NCBI GenBank assembly: GCA_032719365.1
Contig: CM064862.1
Location: forward strand, 4,104,501-4,168,500
DNA: 64,000 bases
Origin: Prinsepia uniflora
Lineage: Eukaryota; Streptophyta; Magnoliopsida; Rosales; Rosaceae
Direction of reading: 5' to 3'
Shown here: piece after piece, positions 10,458-21,289 of the stretch
Layout of the letters: each line of letters starts with the position of its first letter
Position numbering within the stretch: the stretch's first letter is position 1
Translations under genes and position numbers: made by a program
Notes under the pieces: generated by a model
The model's input: the letters and a program-made list of their open reading frames with translations, nothing else
Told to the model about the DNA's origin: nothing
Databases searched by the model: none

Positions 10458-11659
10458 CTGTGAGTGGACTTTAGTTTTATAAATTTTATGCATGCTTAAC
10501 TGTTTTATATGGATTATGATTGTGGTTGCACGTAAATCGAGGTTTTTCGGTTTTACACGGATTTTCCATCCTTATGACTTCAGATATGATTTGATGAAAT
10601 GGTTTTGAAATTGGAAAGATGAACTCGGGCTTGAGGCCCAATTGTTTTGGAAACCTCGGACTTGGAGTCCATTTGTAATCGGGCCGGGGGCCCAGTTGCT
10701 TTATGAAATCGGGCCAGGGGCCCAGTTGTTACGAAATTGGGCTGAGACCCATTTGAGTTATATTATCGGGCCAGGGGCCCAGTTGATGTACGAATTAGGG
10801 CCGTGGGCCCATCGGTTTATAAATCGGGCATGAGGCACAGTTGGGTTATAAATATGATTTCGGGTCTGGGACCCTATGTTTAATAAATGTGATTTCGGGT
10901 CAGAGACCCTAAATGAAATTGTGTTATTTTATGAAGATTTTGGGCAGGGCCCATTGTAATGTTGTGATAAAATGATTTAATAAAACTATTTTCCATATAC
11001 CATCTAGATACAAGGATATATGATGGTCTCCTCCAGATGTCTGAGACACTGAGAAAGTCACGGTGCATTGTCTGCGAGGGGTCATTGTACGGAGCTACCA
11101 GACCGTATAGTGACTCAGGAGCAGGATTGTTATGATTGACGTCTGGGACGTCAGACATCTGTGATGTCAAAGATATTGACCCGGAGAGACCCCGGGTAGC
11201 ACGCGTCGCTTATTATACAGTGCGATATGATGTCTTAGACGTCAAGCGTCTGGGATGCTAAGCATCTAGGATGCTGGAGATGGTAATGGTAAATATGAAT
11301 TAATGAATCTATGAAATGGCTTTTTGGTTGGATTTATGGTTATGTGATAAAAATGGATTATTGGTTGATGAAATGGTATTTCGGGACGGGGACCCTAAAT
11401 GGTTTTGGATTTACGGATTTATGTTTATGAATTGGGCGGTGGCCCACATGGTTTTGTATGTCTGGATGTGGTATTCCACAGTTTTGGGCTTAGTTCCCAC
11501 ACTTGGTTTTGAGCTACGGTTTTTGGGCTAAGGCCCTAATGGTTTGGTTGAACAAATGTTTTGGTTACTGGTTTTCGTGGCATGCATACGTGTTTATTGG
11601 AGGGCATAAATATCTTATAAATGTGTTTAATGAACTTAATGATTTTCGTCCACTCACAG
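10458..11659 (+). repeat. Inverted-repeat-bracketed segment with hairpin array in solo LTR 1
   Basis: CTGTGAGTGGAC at 10458-10469 and its exact reverse complement at 11648-11659 bracket 1.2 kb. Inside are many 13-nt hairpins with a 5-bp stem and 3-nt loop, for example at 10658, 10681, 10711, 10768, 10798, 10862 and 10897. The stems differ between units but still pair. No reading frame with a known domain is present. The bracket is shared by the other LTRs of this family in the window. Confidence 0.8.
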
Positions 11660-11874
11660 ATTTTATTGGTTTTAATGCCCTTCAGGTTGATTACGGATGC
11701 GACTGCATCAGAGACTGGGACATTGCACGCCTCCTCCATCGATCCTTGCGCACTCTGGACTCCCCGTTTGAGCAGTGACTTTTGGTTATCCCTTGTTTGA
11801 CACCTCTGGTTGGACGGGAGCAGGGCACATTCCACGGTAATCCCGGAGGGATTGGGATAGGTCCTGTCACGGGG

Positions 11875-12710
11875 TCCGCTAATGTCAGAGGCTCTGTAAG
11901 TGCCAGTGGGGACGTGCCACATGTTGCTCTCGGATTGGAGGTTGAGGCTGGCAGCTCGTATTCGCCACACATCATGTTGTGCTTGGCCCTCGCTTTTGAG
12001 GTATTTTTCTTGCGTGCGGAGTGGAGCATTTTGTTAAAGTGGGTAGCAGTGGTTGTTAGAGACTGTGTCAATTGTGGAGGCCATATATAAAATTTAATAT
12101 ATTGTTAGTCCTACGTTTTTGGCACATTCCTGATAGCTCTGGATTTCCGTTGGCAATAATTCAAATGTTGTCTCGTTTCATCCTTTGATCATCATCTAGA
12201 TTTTGAAGTTTTTCGTTCAAAAATTTTGGACAATAGAAGGTCGTATGAAAGCTTGGTTAGGGAGTGGCTAAGCACTTCACTGCATCTTGGCAATTGTTGT
12301 TATCCTGAAGAAGAATAATCAAACAGAGACTTGACTTGCCTCCTGAGAATGTGTCAAGTCATGAAATTTCTTCAAAGTCTTGTTCGTTTTAGCCTGGCGA
12401 GGTCGTCCAACGTGTGCAACTTTTTCGTCAATTCATCTGAACACTTAATAAAGTTCCTCAAGGTGGAAGTTCAACAAGAGTGGAAATCCAACAATTGAGA
12501 CTTCAACGGTTTTTGCTATCATATGCCCCCAAAACTCTGCTACGAAAAGAATATGAGGAGCTAGAGTTGGGTTTGATGAGCTGTAGTGAAGTCCCTCCAA
12601 GGAGTTGGAGTTGGGGCCACAGGTTGAGGTCGGGAATGTTGGACGACATCCTATTACTTGTAGCTGAAGAATGGATCGAGCCCCAAAGGATGATAGGCAT
12701 TGATGCCTTA
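11875..12710. other. Unclassified sequence, right of solo LTR 1
   Basis: This is the continuation of the pre-insertion sequence ending at 2878. No domain, RNA gene or repeat is recognisable. Small ORFs on both strands lack homology that I can name. Confidence 0.4.
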
Positions 12711-12834
12711 TCAGTGACCCTCTAGGAAGTTGCACCGTGAGCTCCCGACAATAAAACCGTGAGGGCAAGGAGGCCCAAAGCAGACAATATCATGCTAAAG
12801 TCGGGTCTTGACTAAGGAGGATCGGGTCCTGACA
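12711..12834 (+). mobile_element. Cassandra-like TRIM LTR, 3' fragment
   Basis: The block matches the 3' third of the Cassandra LTRs at 35626-35926 and 35998-44616: a GTGACCC..GGAAGTTGCACC part of the 5S-like C box, GAGCTCCC, AAAACCGTGAGGGC, then GGGTCCTGACA at 12824-12834. It contains the extra ~21-bp 3' extension also present in the second LTR of the complete copy. No primer site follows, so it is a fragment or degraded solo LTR. Confidence 0.72.
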
Positions 12835-13129
12835 TGGCTTGCCCCAAAAATTCTCATAGATTAATTGCTTCTTGTCCATGATGGTATTTTCATTTCAGTA
12901 TTAAATATTTGGTTTGAGCAATTGACATGTGATTTTCCAACCATTTTCTAAATAAAGAAATGAAAATTTTGAATTTTGAATTCAAGTGTGAAGCTTCCTC
13001 AACAAACTTTTTATTTTTTTGAATTAGTGTCCAAACTTGTTAGTTTGTCAAATGCCCCCATTCCAGCCATGAGAATCCACTGAGAGTTTTTCGACTCCAA
13101 TTCGCCCAGAGACTCCCGAATAGAGTCTT

Positions 13130-13655
13130 GGATTGCTTCAAGGATGTTCACTTGGATTCCTTCCTGGAGGAAGGCTTGAAGTGCTTCTAGGAGGAAGGCT
13201 TAGATTTCTTCCAGGTTGAAGGCATGAAGTGTTTCCAGGAGGAAGGTTTTGCGCGCTTTCTGGAGAAAGGCTTTGATTGCTTCTTGGTGGAAAAGCTTGA
13301 GGTGTTTTTTCTAGGAAGACCTTGATGCTTCGTAGGGCGAATTCTTAGATGCTTCGCTTGGCAAACGCTTGAATTCTTCGCAGGGCGAAGGCTTGAATTC
13401 TTCGCAGGGCCAAGACTTGGATACTTCGCAGGGCCAAGACTTGGATGCTTTGCATGGTGAAGACTTAGATGCTTCATTTGAGGAAGGCTTGGGTGCTTCG
13501 CGTGGTGAAGATTTTGATACTTCGTGGGGCGAAGGCTTGGTGCTTCGCAGGAGCGAAGGCTTGGATGCTTCGCAAGGGCGAAGACTTTGGATGCTACGTG
13601 GGGACGAAAGCTTGGGTTGCTTCGTAGGAGTGACGACTTGGATGCTTCGCAGGTT
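13130..13655 (+). repeat. 24-bp minisatellite encoding an 8-residue peptide repeat
   Basis: The unit is close to GAAGGCTTGGATGCTTCGCA plus GGGC, repeated with increasing regularity toward 13650. Read on the plus strand it encodes units such as EGLDASQG. Each unit carries CTTCGC-AGG-GCGAAG, a perfect 6-bp stem. The frame is broken in places, so no gene is claimed. The same unit occurs in reverse orientation at 16128-16690. Confidence 0.85.
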
Positions 13656-13745
13656 GGACGTCAGTTTAGCCTTCGTGTCATGCGTAAGTTAGACGAGATC
13701 GGGATTTAGCCCTTAATCCCGGGGGATTAGGGGTGGGTCCTGACA
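13656..13745 (+). mobile_element. Tekay-type LTR, 3' terminal fragment
   Basis: Sequence from TTTAGCCTTCGTGTC to GGGTGGGTCCTGACA matches, in reverse, the start of the LTR at 62477. It ends at 13745 with the family CA terminus. It joins the minisatellite directly on its left and is not followed by a recognisable primer site. Confidence 0.7.
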
Positions 13746-13975
13746 CATCAAGAATTTGTTCATCGTTCATCTTTCTTCGTTCGTCGTTCATCGACATTGT
13801 TCGAAGATTTTGAACGTTGTTCATCGCTCATCAAGAAATTTTTCATCGTTCATCTCTCTTCGTTCGTCGTTCATCGACATTGTTCGAAGATTTTGAACGT
13901 TTGTTCATCGTTCATCTTCCTTCGTTCGTCGTTCATTGACATTGTTCGAAGATTCTAAACGTTGTTCAAATTATC
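13746..13975. repeat. Tandem repeat with TTCATCG and CTTCGTTCGTCG core, 3 copies
   Basis: CTTCGTTCG begins at 13775, 13858 and near 13920, giving spacings of about 83 and 62 bp. Each unit also has GTTCGAAGATT, a palindrome-containing stretch. It lies directly upstream of the gag remnant and may be its leader. Confidence 0.75.
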
Positions 13976-14013
13976 CATCAACAGCTTTCCAATTCAAAAT
14001 TTTTCGATTCGAC

Positions 14014-15963
14014 ATGGCTAAGGTTCGTCGATCCGTTCGATCAGCTGGAGAAGGTGTTTCTGCCTCAACAGCTCAGACGAGGAATGAGGCTCGCATTGAG
14101 ACTCCGGAGAAGCGGCCAACTCAACCCAGGCGTGTGTTAATAGAATCGCCCATGGAGACACTTGAAGGGAGGCCAACCTTCAGCTTTGGAGCATTCCCCT
14201 CTCCAGCTAACCAAGTACCCGCGCTAGGGGAAGGAACTTCGTCTTTACAACAAGCAAGCGGGAGGTTGATGGGAAATGCATCACGACATGATCAGCCCAT
14301 AGCAAACATGGTCCTAAGGGACTTTCTGGACGGGTGTCATGACATCTCAGGGAGAAGTCACCACCAACCTCCCCAGGACAACTTGGCGCAGCAAGTTGAA
14401 GGGTTGAGCAACCAAGTTCAACTTCAGTCAGAGCTCTTGTAGTGACTCCTAGCAGAGAGACCAGTCTAAGAGCAGGACAGACATTCCACGTCTCGTGGAA
14501 AACAAGAACATGCTCAAAGGCGTCCTGGGAAAGAACCAGTTCACTACCGTACAAAGTCACGAGACACTTCGCTAAGCGATTCCAGTGAAGAAAGTCACAC
14601 TCACCGAGAAAAAAGCCCTCAACGCCTAAAGTCATCAGTATATGAACGGCTAGGAAGTAGGATTGGGGAAACTTCACGGGCAGAGCACTCACATCACTCA
14701 CAGCACTCACATGGTAGTAAGGGGCAACCTCGGGCTCTATACAAAGACCCAAAACGATCTACCCACGGTAGTAAAGGGGAAGATGAAGCCTACTCCCATG
14801 CATGATCCCAGAGATAAAGGGAAGAAGCTCAAAGAGGTTCTCGACGATTAGCACAAAGGGACTCATCGCCTCAGCGAGAAGCGTTACGGGCTAATGATGT
14901 TCAAAAAATACTGGACAGGCACCTTCGTGCTCAACAAGGTGGCAATCTAGAGGACGATCTAAGTCGCCAAATACAGCTCTCTACGCCCTTTATAAGGGAT
15001 ATTGAGGAGGATCCATTCCCCCAGAGGTTCGCAACGCCAAACTTCACTCCATTCAAAGGAGCCTCCGACCCGATAAAACACATAGATTATTACCGAGGAG
15101 TCATGGTCCCCCAATGGTCTAACGATGCGCTCATGTGCAAAGTTTTTCAAGCTTCTCTTCAAGGCCAAGCCATGACTTGGTTCAATCATCTCCCCCTGAG
15201 GTCGATTGAGTCCTTTGAAGAGTTGGCCCTGACATTTGTGAAGGAATACGCACAACTTCGGACAATCGAGGTGAAAGATGACCATCTTTTCTCTGTCCGA
15301 AAGAGAACAAAGGACACTCTGCGACAATACATACGGAGATTTTGTGAAGAGAAGTCTCGCATTGTCGGCTGTAGTGACCTTGTTGCAGCAATGGCATTTA
15401 AACAAGGGCTCCCTCGAGACAGCCATCTTTACGGGGACATCGTCAGACATCGTCATGAGCAATGCGCGAAGTCTCACCAAAATACTTTCGCTAGCAGAGC
15501 GACATGCAAGTTGGGAGGACGAGAAGAGCGCCGCTCATACTCAGGACCATGCCGGGGCTAGTGAAAAGGCCTCCAATGAGGATAAGCTCCATGGAAAGTT
15601 TGTAACTGGAAAGCTCAACCCAAGCGCAAGGCGGGGCAACACTCCCAAACGCCAGTTATGGGGAAGCCTAACTTGCAGCTATCTTTACCAGTCCATCAGA
15701 TCCACAATGAAATTAAGGACAAGCCATGGTTTAAGAAGCCGAAGCCAGTAAAGGGCAATCAAGAGAAAGCTGATAAAACCAAATGGTGCGCCTATCATGA
15801 ATGTTATGGGCACAATATCCGCACATGTATATCTTTCGAAAGATATCTCCAAAAACTCATGAAGGAGGGGCATTGTACAGACTACATCAAGAAGAAGACT
15901 GTAAATCACGTGGAGAACAAAGAGCCAAATGAGTCAGCATCAAAGGTGATCCGCATCAACTAG
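14014..15963 (+). pseudogene. Decayed gag of a second Tat-type gypsy element
   Basis: The product starts MAKVRRSVRSAG (14014). After a stop at 14440 and frame changes, a gag core follows near 15010-15460: IEEDPFP, FTPFKGASDP, WSNDALMCKVFQASLQG, AMTWFNHLP. The last open part (15658-15963) has a CAYHECYGHNIRTC zinc-binding motif near 15787 and the LMKEGHCTDYIKKK tail usual after it in Tat gags. Protease and the rest of pol are absent; at 15964 the sequence turns non-coding. Sequence and residues differ from copies 1 and 2, so this is another Tat family. With the minus-strand fragment at 16690-16794, it may be the two ends of one internally deleted element. Confidence 0.85.
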
Positions 15964-16127
15964 ATGCATGTCAACATTAGAGTGACATAAAATTCTATGG
16001 AGCTTTCAAATTTTGCTTTTCAAGTTGTCTTCTAAATTCAAGTATCAATGGAATAAGATTGAAAAATTGTTCTGAATTCATACAAACCTATTTGTTCACC
16101 ATATACAATTTTCAAAGCTTATTCCCT

Positions 16128-16690
16128 CTAGTGTAAAAAGCCTTCGCCCTGCGAAGCATCTAAGTCTTCGCCATGCAAAGCACCTAAGCCTTCGCCATGC
16201 GAAGCACCTAAGCCTTCGTCATCGAAGCATCCAAGTCTTCGCCTTGCGAAACATTCGAGCCTTCGCCCTGCGAAGCATTCAAGCCTTCGTCTTGCGAAGC
16301 ACCTAAGCCTTCGTCATCGAAGCATCCAAGCCTTCGCCTTGCGAAACATTCGAGCCTTCGCCATGCGAAGCATCCGAGCCTTCGCCCTGCGAAGCATCCG
16401 AGCCTTCGCCCTGCGAAGCATCCGAGCCTTCGCCCTGCGAAGCATTCAAGCCTTCGTCCTGCAAAGCATCTAAGCCTTCGTCATCAAAGCATCCAAGTCT
16501 TCGCCTTGCGAAACATTCGAGCCTTCGCCCTGCGAAGCATCAGAGCCTTCGCCTTGCGAAACATTCAAGCCTTCGCCCTGCGAAGCATCCGAGCCTTCGC
16601 CTTGCGAAGCATTCAAGCCTTCGTCCTACGAAGCAACTAAGCCTTCGCGATACGAAACACCTAAGCCTTCGTCATCGAAGCATCTAAGCC
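16128..16690 (-). repeat. 24-bp minisatellite, inverted relative to 13130-13655
   Basis: About 23 units of CCTTCGCCCTGCGAAGCATC plus CGAG, with variants (CTTGCGAAAC, CGTCATCGAAGC). The CTTCGC and GCGAAG arms flank a 3-nt loop in every regular unit. On the minus strand it reads as EGSDASQG-like units and joins in frame with a coiled-coil coding fragment at 16690-16794 before a stop arises from a short (22-bp) unit. Confidence 0.88.
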
Positions 16691-16794
16691 TTCTGAGTCC
16701 TGCAAATTTCTGCGCAGCAAGGAGAGCTCATCTCGAGCGGTATCTCGCTCCTTTTCTATCAGCATCCTCTCTGCACGGCACGTCTCCAGCTCGC
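16690..16794 (-). pseudogene. Coiled-coil fragment of a probable Tat antisense ORF
   Basis: The minus strand reads ELETCRAERMLIEKERDTAR and continues DELSLLRRNLQDSEGLDAS without a stop into the minisatellite. The heptad-like, Glu/Arg/Leu-rich composition resembles the C-terminal coiled coil of the antisense gene at 37610-40242. It is cut off at 16795 by an LTR. Its antisense orientation relative to the gag at 14014-15963 fits Tat architecture; the link is inference. Confidence 0.55.
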
Positions 16795-19311
16795 CGTAAT
16801 AACCCGTCCCGAGTATCGGAATTAATTATTAATTAATTATGGTTTAGAATGACTAATCTGGGATTAATGGAGTGAAATCGGACAAAATGTGCAAAATGAC
16901 GGTTTTGCCCCTAGACGTGGGCAAAATGTTAACTTTTAGTTCGGGCGGTCAAACAGATTTTTAACGATGACTGTGACGTAGTTCGGGACTTCACGAGTTC
17001 ATAGACAGGTGGCACGTTCGATTCCGACATTCGAGGAAAAAATTATGATGTTCGGAAGTCGAGGGGTATTTTGGTAATTTGGCTAAAAAGGGGCCAAATG
17101 TTGACTTTTGACCCTGGAAGTCCAATGGACGAGGGCCAAGGGCCGTTACGTAGGTCTTGTCGATACGAATCCAATGACAGGCGGCATGCCGATGAACGAT
17201 TAATCTTGGCCAAGTGATTTCAGGTAAGTTTTTGTGTTTTTGAGTTTGTAGAACCTTATGGGTGAGAAACGATGAGATTGCTGAAAGAACGATGAGATTG
17301 CTGAAAGAACGATGGATTTTGGCTGAGAAACGGCTGAGAACGAGTTGGGTTTGCAAAATCAGGTCCAACGACCCGTTGCAGGAAAACGGGCCAACCCGTT
17401 TGAGGTAGACGACAATGACGTGGCAAGTCATCTTGTCAGTCCGCGTGGTAGAAACTAGTTGGTTCCACGTGGTGAGCTGTCAGAATGTGTCAGGTGACGT
17501 GGTAGCTGACATGATAAGTCCACATCAGAGATGTCAGACCACGTGGACTAATGAGGTGGTGCCCCGTGGCAGTGTGTCAGACTTTTCAGAGTTGACATGG
17601 TAGTGTGTTAGACTTGTCAGAGTTGACATGGCAGTCCAAATCAGCATTGCCAGACCACGTGGACTAGTGAGGTGGTGCCACGTGGCAACGTGTCAGAGAG
17701 GTGTCAAATTGTCAGAACTGACATGGCAGTGACACGTGGTAGTGATGATGTCAGTAGGTGACGTCAACATGTGATGTGTCATGTGTCAGAGGGCGGCACG
17801 TGGCACCAACCAAGAGGTGCCATGTGGTAGGCTGTTAGAACTGTCAAGTATTAGAATTGTCAAGCTAACGTGAGCGTTGACCTGCATGACATCAGCGTTG
17901 ACCACTATTGACCGGCATTGACCAGGAGCGTGTGGACTTTGACCTGCACGTATGGGTGTGTGGGCACGAATTTTGAGGTCAAATCGGTCTTATTCGAAAG
18001 GTTTCGACATTGTAAATCCAATGGGTGTGTGGAACGCGCAGTGTGGATCATCCGTGAGTGGGACTTTATTTGATAAAATGATGCGTGCATATATGTTTTA
18101 ATGCTTTTATGAGTATGATTTGAAATACAAGGTTTGTGTATTGCTTGATTTACGATTTGTATGAGATTTATGTACTAGTTTGATCATAGTTTGAAAATGA
18201 ACGATTTTATGGATTTGCGTGAAAATGATATTTCGGAATTGAGACCTTGTTGAAAAGATGTTTGACTCCGAGTGTGAATCCATGTGAATTTGAAAGAAAT
18301 ATTGTGATTATGAAATGAGTGCTAGACACTGTTTTTATGAGATTTGGTGGAAACTATGTTTTGGGCTGAGACCCTACGTGAAACGCATGTTTTAATTTGA
18401 AAGCAAAATGTTTGTGAAAAATGCGTTTATGAGATTTGATAAATGTTTCCAGTATTTTCAAATGACCATTCTCCGTAATTATGAGAGGGGCTCCGGTTGT
18501 GAATATATTTCCCCAGAGAGGACCCTATGGTATGATGATTGAGATGACTTTGGCAGGAATGTACTTCCCCGGAGAGGGCCTTCGGTTGTGAATATGTTTC
18601 CCCGGAGAGGACCCTATGATATGATGCTTGCCTCTGGGATGCGTTGTGTCCCCCCTTCCCCCAAAGAGTTCACGAAGCACTGCCTGTTGTCGAGCAGCAG
18701 TGGGAGGCTCGACTCAGGAATGCTTATGTTATATAAGATCGATCGTTGATATATTCACGACGATATGTTGAACGTCGGCTGGTGATGTGTTCAAGGCGTC
18801 GTGCTCGGACTTGAGCAGTCTTGGAGCTATGTGCACATGTTTCTTGGATATCGTGACTGATGACGATGATGTGATGGTATGAGATAGATGTCGAATATGA
18901 GAATGAGTCCCGAGGATTTTGATTTATGATTTTGTGTCTAGAGGTTTTTACATGTGTGGGTTTTGTAATGATTGCATGGGTTTTCATATATTACTGTTTT
19001 GCTGTGTTATTGGAAAGAAATGCTTTTAAATGGATATGCATGCATGTTTGTAAAACGAAGGGTTAAATTATGATTTCGGAAATTTATTTTCCCAAACTGC
19101 TTATTATTGTCCACTCATACGTTTTGTTGTTTTTGACACCTTCTAGGTTGATCGCGGATACGGGCTGTAGTAGAGACCGAGACATCACACAACAATGCGT
19201 ACTCTGAAAACCCCGAGGGGATTGCAGTTTTATCCTTAGTCTGACATGCAGTGTCAGACGGGAGCAAGATATCCCGCATATATCTCAAGGGATTGGGGAT
19301 GGTTCCTATCA
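16795..19311 (+). mobile_element. Tekay-type LTR with altered first base
   Basis: The 5' end reads CGTAATAACCCGTCCCGAG (family TGTAAC..., so the first T is C here). The end is GGTTCCTATCA at 19311. The 5' common region, a splice-donor-like AGGTAAGT at 17222-17229, the TGTGAGTGG-like and GTCCACTCA-like brackets (18053 and 19109) and the GTCAGACGGGAGC block near the 3' end identify the family. The flanking pentamers CTCGC and GTCGA do not match, so the ends may have been changed by recombination. No primer site or polypurine tract adjoins it. Confidence 0.8.
17405..17825 (+). promoter_or_regulatory. G-box / ACGT-core cluster inside LTR
   Basis: About ten ACGTG cores occur in 420 bp, including CCACGTGG at 17465, 17539 and 17655, CACGTGGC near 17679 and 17798, and ACACGTGG at 17732, plus TGACGT elements. 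Part of the cluster is duplicated: a CAGACCACGTGGACTA block recurs about 119 bp apart (17535 and 17652). Such motifs bind plant bZIP factors (ABA and stress response). No experimental role is shown here. Confidence 0.6.
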
Positions 19312-19494
19312 GTCGAAATTGGTTAAAAAAAAAATTCATGTTAAAATTTAGAGTCGTCTCATGGTAAAAAATTCCCGCATATTTAGGTATATTTAACAGA
19401 AAAACTAATAAGAAATTTGGGGATTCAAATGATCAGACTGCTTTCTAGTTCAAGGGCCATTTTGATATTTTCTAAGAGTTAAATTGATTTTAAA
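19312..19494. other. Short unclassified AT-rich link
   Basis: This AT-rich sequence lies between the LTR end and the LINE fragment. It contains a run of A at 19326. No feature is recognised. Confidence 0.4.
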
Positions 19495-21270
19495 GCCTAA
19501 TTGAAATGGAGAATGCTATTTAGATACATCGTGACAAACCTAGCGGAGGTGCCTCTAAACGAGTAGAAGTTTTAGGTACAAATTATGGTCATCTTCTGGC
19601 ATTTATGACTTGGGAGATGGGAAAGATGATTGTTGAGGGTATGGGTGAATTTTTTCTCTCGGATGTTACAAGGACTTTCAATTTGGGAGTATCATGAGAA
19701 TTTGAGTTATTTTGGATATTACTCAGCCTCTACGCCATTGGATACATACTGTATTGCGAGGGATACAAAAGGTACCGATTCGAGCAAATTTACGATATAA
19801 AAAGTTACCATTTCTTTGCTTTATGTGTGGCAGCTTCAAACATAGGGAATATAAATGTGGTCGAGAATGTCGCTCTCTAGGGAATGATAAGGCTAAGACC
19901 TATGTCAGTTGATTCTAGAATGATGTTTTCTCCCTAAATTATCAACGCCTGAATAACAAGCCGGGCTAGAAGATCGAGGTACCAGAGGATATGGATTGGG
20001 ATGCTAAGGATCGCCGCACCAATGAGGGAGGAGATCATAACAGTACTGGCGAAGGTAAATGGAGCCACTGGGCTGTAGGGCGGAGGACAGATGCAAAAAT
20101 ACCTAGTAACTGTCTGGCCTCTTTTTCGGGACTTAGGGAGAATCATGGAGAAGTTAGAGACAGTTACGTGGTGGAGACCAAACACGTTCCTCAAAAGCAG
20201 ATAGTGATCATCAGGGAGTGTTTGTGGGAACTAATTCAAATTTAAACTTGGCTGATGTGGAGGAAAATTTTAATGAGGATGTGACTACGGAAAATACTGG
20301 TAATAGGATGTTGCAGGAACAAATGAGGTTTGTGTCCAAGATTCTAGAGACACGAATTGATCAGACATGTCAAATTGGAGTTGCCTCTCTATCGTTCGAT
20401 TTACTGGCACCAGACTTAGATGACCCTTTTGTTTTAATGCCACATAATGCTGGTTGAGATCTGGAAATGGGTGAATGATAAGAAGAGACTTGTTAATTGG
20501 TTAATTGAGTTAACTGAAGAATCTTTGTCCAAGAGGAGGATTGTCTTGCTCAGGGATTCTACAACAAATAATGCATCAGTGGAGGCTATTCATAATTAGT
20601 CCCTCCGGGAGCCATCAGTTGCCTTGGCTGGAACTGTAGGGGATTGAGGAATTCCCGAGCAATACATGCTTTAAAAAAATCTTATAAATAGTTGGAAACC
20701 CCAGTATTTATTTCTTTGTGGAACTGTACAACCAAGGATCATATGAGTTTTCTAAAAGTGTAGTTAGGTTTTGATTCTGTTTTTATAGTTAGTAGTGTAG
20801 GCTCTTCGGGAGTTCTTTGTTTTATGTGGAAGGAGGAATTGCAGGTAAATTTTTTGTTGTACTCGTAAAACCATATTGACTTTGACATGCTTCGTGACAT
20901 TAACCCTTGAAGAATTACTGGCTTTCATGGCTTTACAAGGACTATGGACAAACATAGATCATGAAGCCTTCTTCGTTATTTGCATTCAGAACATAATTTA
21001 CCTTGGTCATATCTGATGGACTTCAATGAGATGCTTAATGTTGATGAAAGGGGGGTCAACTATATGTGAATGACGGATGGAGGGATTTCATAATGCATTA
21101 GACAATTTTCTTTTACGAGATATGGGCTTTAGTGTGGTAAATTCACTTGGTCCTCTACTCAAAACTAAGGAATCAAAGCTTGTTTGGACAGAGCTGTGGC
21201 TAATTGTGCTTGGGTTGAGGAAATGAGACAACCGAAAGTTATTCACTTACCTCCAAACTCTTTTGATCAC
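19495..21270 (+). mobile_element. LINE (plant L1-type) fragment 1: ORF1 zinc knuckle and endonuclease
   Basis: Translation in shifting frames shows an ORF1 end with KLPFLCFMCGSFKHREYKC (CCHC knuckle, about 19800-19860). This is followed by the start of an APE-type endonuclease: WNCRGLRNSRAIHALKK at 20628, a VSSVGSSGVLCFMWK-like stretch near 20790-20840, and DFNEMLNVDERG near 21020. The later motif NSFDHI (about 21250) corresponds to the endonuclease SDH region. Multiple stops and shifts mean it is long dead. Reverse transcriptase and a poly(A) end are missing, so the 3' part is lost at about 21270. LINE fragment 2 at 58297-59192 is a relative. Confidence 0.85.
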
Positions 21271-21289
21271 ATACTTGACACTGGTTTTT

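Larger units (their letters stand above)
2879..11869 (+). mobile_element. Solo LTR 1, Tekay/Del-type Ty3-gypsy, interrupted by a Tat element
   Basis: The LTR starts TGTAACGACCCGTCC at 2879 and ends GGTCCTGTCA at 11869. It is flanked by identical 5-bp target duplications CGGGG (2874-2878 and 11870-11874). No internal region follows, so it is a solo LTR left by LTR-LTR recombination. Subtracting the Tat insertion (3756-9664) leaves about 3.08 kb, close to the other family members in the window. The Tekay/Del assignment comes from the linked TR-GAG element, whose gag and polypurine context are Tekay-like. A splice-donor-like AGGTAAGT lies at 9936-9943, and a hairpin array lies between 10458 and 11659. 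Confidence 0.9.

Noticed and set aside
13369..13692. Plus-strand 107-codon ORF as a protein gene
   Set aside because: It is a translation of the 24-bp minisatellite; the frame breaks where unit length changes.
16128..16690. CRISPR-like array of regular repeats
   Set aside because: Units are contiguous 24-mers without unique spacers, in plant DNA; it is a minisatellite.
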